A DNA stretch of 64,000 nucleotides from positions 868,001 through 932,000 of the forward strand of contig NZ_AP018718.1 of assembly GCF_003966565.1 (NCBI RefSeq), given 5' to 3'. This document shows, in pieces, positions 56,720-64,000 of the stretch. Each line of letters opens with the position of its first letter. Positions within the stretch are counted from its first letter, which is position 1. The position numbers and the translations under genes are program-made. This DNA is from Sulfuricystis multivorans. Lineage in GTDB: Bacteria; Pseudomonadota; Gammaproteobacteria; Burkholderiales; Rhodocyclaceae. The notes under the pieces are model-generated. The model was not told the DNA's origin. It did no database searches and worked only from the letters and a program-made list of their open reading frames with translations.

Positions 56720-58002
56720 TGGGGGCTGCGGAACTTTTCGATCAAGGCGCTCCGGCGCTTGACAACGGCCTATTGCGCTTTATGACTTGCGGTAGTGTCG
56801 ACGACGGCAAAAGCACACTGATCGGCCGATTGCTCTATGACAGCAAGGCGATCCTTGCCGACACGCTGCACGCCATTGCCAAAACCTCTCGGAAGCGAGG
56901 ACTCTCGGCCGTTGATCTCTCGTTGCTTACCGACGGTCTTGTCGCCGAGCGCGAGCAGGGAATTACCATCGACGTTGCCTATCGTTACTTCAGTACCGGC
57001 ACGCGCAAATACATTATCGCCGACGCGCCCGGCCACGAGCAGTACACTCGCAACATGGTTACTGCCGCATCCACGGCTGACCTGGCGATCATTCTCGTCG
57101 ATGCACGGAAGGGCGTATTGCCGCAGACGCGTCGCCATTCGGCCATCGCGCGTCTGTTGGGTATTCCGCAGCTCGTCGTCGCGGTGAATAAGATGGATTT
57201 GGTCGGTTATGACGAAGATGTATTCGCGCGTCTGCGCGCCGACTATCTCGACTGTGCCCATCGTCTCGGCATCGATGATGTGTCGTTCGTTCCGATCTCG
57301 GCCCTTGAGGGCGACATGATCGTCGAACGCGGCGAGCGACTTGGCTGGTATCGCGGTCCGACCTTACTGGAGATTCTCGAAGCTGCGCCGGGTGCCGGCA
57401 CCGTGGCATGCGACGAACGTTTTCGCTTCCCGGTGCAATATGTATGTCGACCTCAGCAGAGCGACGGTAGTTTTCGCGGTTACATGGGGCGTATCGAATC
57501 CGGCTCGGTCGCTGTCGGCGATCGGGTGGAAATCCTGCCTGCGGGTCTCGTCACCCATATCAAAGATATTCGGCTGTATGGTCGCTCACTGCCGTCGGCT
57601 GTCGCTGGTCAGTCGGTCACATTGCTAGTGGAGGATGAGATCGACGTCTCACGAGGCGATATGATCGTCAAACCTGACGAACGACCGCTGTCCTCCGCGT
57701 TGCTGAAGGCCGACCTTTGCTGGTTGTCTGGATCTCCCCTTGATCCAATGCGACGTTACCTGATCCGCCACACGACACGCGAGGTGCCGGCCCGACTCGC
57801 GGGTATCGACTACCGGCTGGACATCACCACCCTGAGGCATGTGGATACCAGCCACATCGGCATGAACGACATCGTCCGGGTAGGCTTCCGTCTTGGCCGT
57901 CCGATCTTCGTCGATCGATATGCGGACAACCGTGCCACCGGCGCCTTTATCGTCATTGATCCCTCGACCAATGATACCGTGGGGGCCGGCATGATCGTCT
58001 AA
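56719..58002 (+). CDS. cysN: Sulfate adenylyltransferase subunit 1 (GTPase)
   Basis: A 427-residue EF-Tu-like GTPase. G1: FMTCGSVDDGKSTLIGRLLYDS; G3: YIIADAPGHEQYTRNMVTAA; G4: VAVNKMDLV. Beta-barrel domains follow. No C-terminal CysC kinase domain is fused, in line with the APS-type reductase. SD AAGGAAGG precedes ATG 56719. Last gene of the sulfate reduction cluster. Confidence 0.93.
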   Translation: MGAAELFDQGAPALDNGLLRFMTCGSVDDGKSTLIGRLLYDSKAILADTLHAIAKTSRKRGLSAVDLSLLTDGLVAEREQGITIDVAYRYFSTGTRKYIIADAPGHEQYTRNMVTAASTADLAIILVDARKGVLPQTRRHSAIARLLGIPQLVVAVNKMDLVGYDEDVFARLRADYLDCAHRLGIDDVSFVPISALEGDMIVERGERLGWYRGPTLLEILEAAPGAGTVACDERFRFPVQYVCRPQQSDGSFRGYMGRIESGSVAVGDRVEILPAGLVTHIKDIRLYGRSLPSAVAGQSVTLLVEDEIDVSRGDMIVKPDERPLSSALLKADLCWLSGSPLDPMRRYLIRHTTREVPARLAGIDYRLDITTLRHVDTSHIGMNDIVRVGFRLGRPIFVDRYADNRATGAFIVIDPSTNDTVGAGMIV

Positions 58003-58093
58003 CCTAACGCGCATGATCGCCACGCCCACCCGCGAAGGCATGAAAACCCCATGCGCAAAAATGAACACCCGCCCTCTCTTAAGCACCGCCCAC

Positions 58094-58115
58094 GGCCGGC
58101 TCTGCATAGCCGGCC
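58094..58115. terminator. GC-rich hairpin after cysN
   Basis: A perfect 8-bp stem GGCCGGCT (58094-58101) / AGCCGGCC (58108-58115) with the loop CTGCAT. It stands 91 bases after the cysN stop. No T-tract follows, so it may be a weak or factor-dependent terminator, or only mRNA 3'-end protection. Confidence 0.4.
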
Positions 58116-58261
58116 GGCTAGGCCTGGAGCGAGCAGTGCGCGCCGAAACAGCGCCCCCCCCCGCGGGAGGGAAGACTGTCAGCGCGGCTTTCGCCGCGAG
58201 GTTTGGCTGCCGTCGAGGAAACTTAAGTTGGCGCACTTATTGCCTTGTATTTCACGTTAAA
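58116..58261. other. Non-coding stretch before element B copy 3
   Basis: No supportable gene. It contains a run of nine C (58154-58162), a small hairpin around GCGCGGCTTTCGCCGCG and an AT-richer end next to the element. Frames through it have no family resemblance. Confidence 0.5.
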
Positions 58262-58465
58262 CCCAGATTGTCCATTGGAACGTGAGCGGGTATCAAAAGC
58301 GAGGGCGAGCAGGTTTGGGTCTCCGCGACGAGCCAATAACCGTGTCCGGCGATACGCGGAGGCGCAAAGATGCCGCCCGCAGCTCGAAAACCGCCGCGTA
58401 GGGCGTTGCAATGATCGTATCGGATGCTCATGGCGCATCAGCCCGCTCTCAATGGACAATCTGGG
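58262..58465. mobile_element. Element B, copy 3 (MITE, 204 bp)
   Basis: Ends CCCAGATTGTCCATTGG at 58262 and complement of CCCAGATTGTCCATTGA ending at 58465. The flanks are TTAAA (58257-58261) and TTAAG (58466-58470), a TTNAA-type duplication with one changed base. The body matches copy 2 (28191-28395) along its whole length with scattered substitutions and small indels. It has no gene of its own. Confidence 0.82.
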
Positions 58466-58704
58466 TTAAGCTGAATAAACCTGCTGCGTGTCCGGAGGGC
58501 TGTGTTGCGCGAGGCTCGGATGCTCGCCTATCTAGTTGAGGACACTTGCCCCCGGTTTCGTTCTGCGCTATCACCGGTGTGGCGCCGGAATCGCTGGCCA
58601 GATGGGGCAGGGAGGCGAGGTAGGGGGTGGTCGGCAGCGGCTGCAGCATCAGGCAGCCGACGATCAGTCAGAGGTTGGAAGTCGGTGTCACGGAAGGCAA
58701 GGAT
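58466..58704. other. Gene-poor gap between element B copy 3 and smpB
   Basis: No confident gene. A short minus-strand frame near 58645-58523 (product beginning MLQPLPTTPYLASL) has plausible codon use but no recognised family, start signal or homologue I can name; it may be a decayed fragment. Nothing else is seen. Confidence 0.4.
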
Positions 58705-59151
58705 TCAGCGCGTTTCCTTCATCAGCCGTTGTTTTTCCCGATTCCATTCGCGCTCTTTTTCCGCGGCCCGCTTGTCGTATTGTTTCTTGCCTTTGGCGAG
58801 CCCGATTTCGAGCTTGATGCGGCCCTTGCTGAAATGCAGGTCGAGCGGCACCAGCGCATAACCCGCGCGCTCGACCTTGCCGATCAGCTTGGCGATCTCG
58901 CGTTCGTGCAACAGGAGCTTGCGCGTCCTGACCGGATCATGCTTGGTGTGGGTCGAGGCCGTGGACAGCGGGCTGATATGGCAACCGAGCAGCCAGACTT
59001 CGCCGTTCTTGACGATCACGTAGGCCTCTTTGATCTGCACGCGACCGGCGCGGATCGCCTTGACTTCCCAGCCTTCGAGCACCAGGCCGGCCTCGATGCG
59101 TTCCTCGATGAAGTAATCGTGGAAGGCTTTCTTGTTTTCGACGATGCTCAT
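58705..59151 (-). CDS. smpB: SsrA-binding protein SmpB
   Basis: A 148-residue tmRNA partner of trans-translation. It begins [20 protein letters not shown] and shows [44 protein letters not shown] and the C-terminal basic tail [20 protein letters not shown]. The ATG at 59151 is the only one giving the family start. The tmRNA gene itself is not seen in this window. Confidence 0.95.
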   Translation of the reverse strand: MSIVENKKAFHDYFIEERIEAGLVLEGWEVKAIRAGRVQIKEAYVIVKNGEVWLLGCHISPLSTASTHTKHDPVRTRKLLLHEREIAKLIGKVERAGYALVPLDLHFSKGRIKLEIGLAKGKKQYDKRAAEKEREWNREKQRLMKETR

Positions 59152-59177
59152 GAACGAAGGGTATGGCGCTGCGGAGG

Positions 59178-59195
59178 TAGAATCCTCGCATTCTA
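59178..59195. promoter_or_regulatory. Back-to-back -10 boxes for ratA (plus) and smpB (minus)
   Basis: TAGAAT (59178-59183), six bases, ATTCTA (59190-59195): the second is TAGAAT read on the minus strand. Start codons lie 26 bases (ratA) and 38 bases (smpB) away. The -35 regions are poor matches, so this rests on the hexamers and their symmetric placement. Confidence 0.45.
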
Positions 59196-59209
59196 GAACA
59201 CCCTCCATC

Positions 59210-59641
59210 ATGGCCGTCGTCGAGAAATCCGTTTTGATCATGCGCACGCCCGAACAGATGTTCGCGCTCGTCGATCATGTCGAGGACTATCCGCAATTCC
59301 TGCCCTGGTGCGGCGGCGTCGAGGTGCTGGAACGCACGAACGACAAGACTGCGGCGCGCATCCACATCCACTATCGCGGCATCCGCACGCACTTCGCCAC
59401 CGAAAACAGCAAGACACCGCCGCATTTGATGCGGCTTTCGTTCCGCGAAGGCCCGTTCCGCCGCCTAGACGGCAGCTGGCGCTTCACGAAACTGGGGGAG
59501 CAGGGTTGCAAGGTGGAGTTCCACCTGAACTACGAGTTTTCCAACAAACTGCTCGAGAAGGCGCTGGGGCCGGTGTTCGGCCACATCGTCAATACCTTCG
59601 TCGATTCTTTCGTCAAACGCGCCCAGCAAATCCATGACTGA
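59210..59641 (+). CDS. ratA: RatA-like START/polyketide-cyclase family protein
   Basis: A 143-residue protein of the ribosome-association toxin / coenzyme Q-binding COQ10 family: [36 protein letters not shown] and the C-terminal helix [20 protein letters not shown] (family signature). E. coli RatA (YfjG) blocks 70S association when overproduced; the COQ10 relatives carry quinone. Overlaps rnfH by eight bases; the smpB-ratA-rnfH order is conserved. Confidence 0.9.
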   Translation: MAVVEKSVLIMRTPEQMFALVDHVEDYPQFLPWCGGVEVLERTNDKTAARIHIHYRGIRTHFATENSKTPPHLMRLSFREGPFRRLDGSWRFTKLGEQGCKVEFHLNYEFSNKLLEKALGPVFGHIVNTFVDSFVKRAQQIHD

Positions 59642-59957
59642 CACGATCAAGATCGAAGTGGTCTATGCGTTGCCGACCCGGCAAGAGGTGGTTCCGCTGA
59701 CTCTGCCGGCCGGCTCGACGCTCCAGCAGGCGCTCGAGGCTTCTGGTCTGCTCGCCAAATATCCGGAAATCGATCTGGCGAAAGGCAAGTTCGGCATCTA
59801 CAGCAAGCTCGCGAAACTGGATACGCTGCTGCGGGACCGTGACCGCGTGGAAATCTACCGGCCGCTGATCGCCGATCCGAAGGAAGTCAGAAAGCTGCGC
59901 GCCGCCGAGGGTAAGGTGCTCAAGAAGGGTGCTGGCGCGACAGCAGGGGAAGAATAG
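59634..59957 (+). CDS. rnfH: RnfH family protein
   Basis: A 107-residue beta-grasp (ubiquitin-like) protein: IKIEVVYALPTRQEVVPLTL, LQQALEASGLLAKYPEIDL, FGIYSKLAKLDTLLRDRDRVEIYRPL. The fold and context match RnfH/YfjF (UPF0125), whose function is unsettled and which is found beside ratA. Ends with a Gly-Ala-rich tail. Ordinary codon use. Confidence 0.88.
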   Translation: MTDTIKIEVVYALPTRQEVVPLTLPAGSTLQQALEASGLLAKYPEIDLAKGKFGIYSKLAKLDTLLRDRDRVEIYRPLIADPKEVRKLRAAEGKVLKKGAGATAGEE

Positions 59958-59963
59958 CAGAGG

Positions 59964-60422
59964 CTATTTGCACCACTCGGCGACCGATTGCCGCGCCCGG
60001 ACGAGCTCCTCTTCGCGTAACGGACCTTCGAGGGCGACACGCTCTCCCTTGGCGTCGATCGTGAAGCGTATCTGGCCGGATTCGAGGGCTGCAAGCTGGT
60101 TCTTTGCGCGTTGACAGTTTTCGGCGCGCAGCTTGGCCTGCGCCGGGTCTTCCGGCGCCGATTTGTCTTGACTTCTCGTCTGCTTTTCACGCTGGGCGAA
60201 CTGTCGCTCGGCTGCTGCCTTGCGGGCGGCTTCGACATCGGGGGTCGCAGCGGGCGCACCCGGCAACTGACGCACCTGGGCCTGACGTTCCGCAGGCGGT
60301 CGGTCGCCATAATGGACCTTGCCACTGGCGTCTTTCCAGGAATAGACCTGGGCCGCGGCCGCAAGGGGTAGCAGCGCGAGCAGGATGGCGTAGGGGTGAC
60401 GCAGGAACGAGAATGAGCGCAT
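59964..60422 (-). CDS. DUF4124 domain-containing periplasmic protein
   Basis: A 152-residue secreted protein: signal peptide through LLPLAAAAQ, then the DUF4124 motif VYSWKDASGKVHYGDRPPA at residues ~26-44. The rest is a charged helical region with two Cys (ENCQRAK, AEWCK) that could form a disulfide. Function unknown; common in betaproteobacteria and often near guaBA. Divergent from guaB. Confidence 0.82.
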   Translation of the reverse strand: MRSFSFLRHPYAILLALLPLAAAAQVYSWKDASGKVHYGDRPPAERQAQVRQLPGAPAATPDVEAARKAAAERQFAQREKQTRSQDKSAPEDPAQAKLRAENCQRAKNQLAALESGQIRFTIDAKGERVALEGPLREEELVRARQSVAEWCK

Positions 60423-60473
60423 GATCGATCCTCACGGAACTCGGGATGGGGATGGGGCCGGGGAGGGCCTGAA

Positions 60474-61989
<1,516 letters not shown>

Positions 61990-62005
61990 GACAGCGCAAC
62001 TCCCG

Positions 62006-62028
62006 ACGGGCGGCTTAAGGCCGCCCGT
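62006..62028 (+). terminator. Hairpin between guaB and guaA
   Basis: A perfect 9-bp stem ACGGGCGGC (62006-62014) / GCCGCCCGT (62020-62028) with loop TTAAG and only a short T stretch (TTT). It may partly terminate transcription or mark mRNA processing, giving guaB more product than guaA. That effect is inference. Confidence 0.55.
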
Positions 62029-62050
62029 TTCACATGCAGAGGCAGCCATC

Positions 62051-63616
62051 ATGTCCCATCAAAAAATCCTCATCCTCGATTTCGGATCGCAAGTCACCCA
62101 GTTGATCGCCCGCCGCGTGCGCGAGCAGCAGGTGTATTGCGAGCTGCATCCGTTCGACGTTTCCGAACAGTTCATTCGCGAGTTTGCACCTGCCGGCATC
62201 ATCCTCTCGGGCGGGCCGAATTCGGTCTATGAGGCCGAGGATTGGCGCGCGCCGCAGCTCGTTTTCGAGCTGGGCGTGCCGGTGTTGGGTATCTGCTACG
62301 GCATGCAGACGATGGCGGCGCAGCTCGGCGGTAAGGTCGAAAGCTCCGGCAAGCGCGAGTTCGGCTATGCCGAAATGCGCGCCCATGGCCACTCGAGGCT
62401 GTTCGCAGGCATCCAGGATCGCACCAATGCCGAGGGTCATGGCCTGCTCGAAGTCTGGATGTCGCATGGCGACAAAGTCACGCTACTGCCACCGGGCTTC
62501 AAGGTCATCGGCAGCAACGAGGCGACACCGATCGCCGCGATGGCCGACGAAGAACGTCGCTTCTATGGTGTGCAGTTCCACCCCGAAGTGACGCATACGC
62601 TCAAAGGCCGCGAAATCATTGCCCGTTTCGTGCATGACATTTGCGGCTGCAGGGGTGATTGGAACATGCCCGGCTATGTCGACGAAGCGACCGCGCGCAT
62701 CCGCGAGCAAGTCGGCAAGGACGAAGTCGTCCTGGGGCTCTCGGGCGGCGTCGACTCCTCGGTCGTCGCCGCGCTCCTGCACAAGGCGATCGGTGATCAG
62801 CTCACCTGCGTGTTCGTCGACAACGGTCTGCTGCGACTGAATGAGGCCGAGCAGGTGATGCAGACTTTCGCGCGTAATCTCGGTGTGAAAGTCATCCACG
62901 TCGATGCCGCCGCCCAGTTCATGGAGCATCTCAAGGGCATCAGCGATCCGGAACAGAAACGCAAGATCATTGGCCGCGAATTCATCGAAGTGTTTCAGGC
63001 CGAAGCCAAGAAACTGCCGAATGCGAAGTGGCTGGCGCAGGGCACCATCTACCCTGATGTGATCGAATCTGCGGGCGGCAAGACCAAGAAGGCGCACACC
63101 ATCAAGAGCCATCACAACGTCGGCGGACTACCCGAAACGCTGAACCTGAAACTGCTCGAACCCTTGCGCGAACTTTTCAAGGACGAAGTGCGCGAACTGG
63201 GCATCGCTTTGGGACTGCCTCATGAGATGGTTCATCGCCATCCGTTCCCGGGGCCGGGCCTTGGCGTGCGCATCCTCGGTGAGGTGAAGCCGGAATATGC
63301 CGATCTGCTGCGCCGTGCGGATGCGATCTTCATCGATGAGCTTAGGGCCGCCGAATGGTATGAAAAGGTTAGCCAGGCCTTCGCCGTGTTCCTGCCGGTG
63401 AAAAGCGTCGGCGTGATGGGCGATGGCCGCGTCTATGACTATGTCGTCGCATTGCGCGCCGTCGAAACCACCGACTTCATGACCGCCCGCTGGGCCGAAC
63501 TGCCGCATGAACTCTTGGCGCGCGTCTCCAATCGCATTGTCAATGAGATTCGCGGCATCTCGCGCGTCGTCTATGACATCACGGGTAAGCCGCCCGGTAC
63601 GATCGAGTGGGAGTGA
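62051..63616 (+). CDS. guaA: GMP synthase (glutamine-hydrolysing)
   Basis: A 521-residue two-domain enzyme making GMP from XMP. N-terminal class I amidotransferase: [16 protein letters not shown] (nucleophile Cys near residue 86) and [11 protein letters not shown] (His-Glu). C-terminal PP-loop synthetase: [20 protein letters not shown] near residue 235, and [22 protein letters not shown] 62051 after CAGCCATC. Full length. Confidence 0.96.
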   Translation: MSHQKILILDFGSQVTQLIARRVREQQVYCELHPFDVSEQFIREFAPAGIILSGGPNSVYEAEDWRAPQLVFELGVPVLGICYGMQTMAAQLGGKVESSGKREFGYAEMRAHGHSRLFAGIQDRTNAEGHGLLEVWMSHGDKVTLLPPGFKVIGSNEATPIAAMADEERRFYGVQFHPEVTHTLKGREIIARFVHDICGCRGDWNMPGYVDEATARIREQVGKDEVVLGLSGGVDSSVVAALLHKAIGDQLTCVFVDNGLLRLNEAEQVMQTFARNLGVKVIHVDAAAQFMEHLKGISDPEQKRKIIGREFIEVFQAEAKKLPNAKWLAQGTIYPDVIESAGGKTKKAHTIKSHHNVGGLPETLNLKLLEPLRELFKDEVRELGIALGLPHEMVHRHPFPGPGLGVRILGEVKPEYADLLRRADAIFIDELRAAEWYEKVSQAFAVFLPVKSVGVMGDGRVYDYVVALRAVETTDFMTARWAELPHELLARVSNRIVNEIRGISRVVYDITGKPPGTIEWE

Positions 63617-63640
63617 GCGAAGTGCTAGTCAGCGTATCGC

Positions 63641-64000
63641 TCACGTCCGCCCACCGATGATGAGTCCAGCCAGCGCCACCAAGGAGAAGGCCGCACCGGC
63701 ATAGAAGGTCGCAGCCGGCCCGAGCCAGGTCCATAGGCTACCGGCGATGACGCTGGCGGCGAGCAGCGCCGCCCCGCTCACCAGGTTGAAAACGCCAAAG
63801 GCCGTGCCGCGCAGGCTCGCCGGCGCGGCATCGGCGATGAGTGCCGAGAGCAGTCCCTGGGTTGCGCCCATGTGCAGGCCCCAGATCGCGGCGCCCAGGC
63901 CGACGGCCCAGGCGTTGGCGGCGAGCGCGAGAACGATGTCGGCGGCGATCAGAAACAGCACGCCCCAGACGAGCAGGCTGCGGCGGCTGGCGTTGTCGGA
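63641..64000 (-). CDS. MFS transporter, C-terminal part (start beyond the window)
   Basis: The last ~119 codons of a minus-strand gene; the frame stays open to the right edge. Four hydrophobic helices are visible, and the loop between two of them reads LIADAAPASLRGTAFGVFNL, the typical MFS cytoplasmic motif. The substrate cannot be told. It converges with guaA; the stop is 24 bases from the guaA stop. Confidence 0.75.
   Translation of the reverse strand, partial: SDNASRRSLLVWGVLFLIAADIVLALAANAWAVGLGAAIWGLHMGATQGLLSALIADAAPASLRGTAFGVFNLVSGAALLAASVIAGSLWTWLGPAATFYAGAAFSLVALAGLIIGGRT

Noticed and set aside
58523-58645. A 41-residue minus-strand gene before smpB
   Set aside because: No ribosome site, no family, and a stop just upstream; listed only as a possible remnant.

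Overview
This 64 kb window is a chromosomal segment of a GC-rich, Gram-negative bacterium, most likely a betaproteobacterium of the Rhodocyclales/Sterolibacteriaceae kind. The taxonomic guess is inference from gene order (surE-pcm-nlpD-rpoS; glnD-map divergent from rpsB-tsf-pyrH-frr-uppS-cdsA-dxr-rseP-bamA-skp-lpxD-fabZ-lpxA-lpxB-rnhB; ratA-rnfH divergent from smpB; cysI-DUF934-cysH-cysD-cysN). I see no rRNA, tRNA, CRISPR array, prophage or full-length insertion sequence. Almost all the sequence is protein coding, in tightly packed and often overlapping operons.

Layout. 1-1.6 kb: start of ompR (cut by the window edge), a 231-bp inverted-repeat element, a small secreted protein and a DsrC/TusE-like protein. 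1.6-5.8 kb (minus): a nickel uptake operon with two periplasmic/membrane accessory proteins (NikK, NikL), a predicted outer-membrane barrel and the ECF-type transporter NikM-NikQ-NikO. It is headed by a perfect NikR-type operator lying over its -10 box. 5.8-13.4 kb (plus): an Mla/MCE lipid-transport set without its ATPase, tsaB, rimI, a family 4/5-type uracil-DNA glycosylase, surE, pcm, nlpD and rpoS. 13.3-18.2 kb (minus): moxR, DUF58, transglutaminase (TgpA-like), mltB. 18.2-22 kb (plus): deacetylase, dapA, bamC, metallo-hydrolase. 22-24.5 kb (minus): a large membrane c-di-GMP enzyme with a c-haem-type sensor. Then rlmD (plus), a DsbA-like/DsbB pair, a Bax-inhibitor family protein, typA with a tiny downstream gene (all minus), an MTA/MTI phosphorylase (plus), and glnD-map (minus).

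34.6-49.6 kb (plus) is one long run linking translation (rpsB, tsf, frr), UMP kinase, isoprenoid and phospholipid synthesis, outer-membrane assembly and lipid A synthesis. 49.6-50.9 kb holds nfeD and an SPFH protein. 51-58 kb is an assimilatory sulfate reduction island: cysB divergent from a TauE-type sulfite exporter, then sulfite reductase, DUF934, APS reductase and ATP sulfurylase (CysD/CysN). Its base composition looks less GC-rich than its surroundings. 58-64 kb: a gene-poor gap, smpB, ratA-rnfH, a DUF4124 protein, guaB-guaA and the end of an MFS transporter.

The most unusual content is two families of short non-coding mobile elements. Element A has two copies (634-864 and 26993-27226) with 17-bp terminal inverted repeats and 5-bp target duplications. 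Each copy ends about ten bases from the start codon of the next gene. Element B has three copies (27232-27352, 28191-28395, 58262-58465), with ends beginning CCCAGATTGTCCATT and TTNAA-type target duplications. One A and one B copy are inserted back to back and share a single target repeat.
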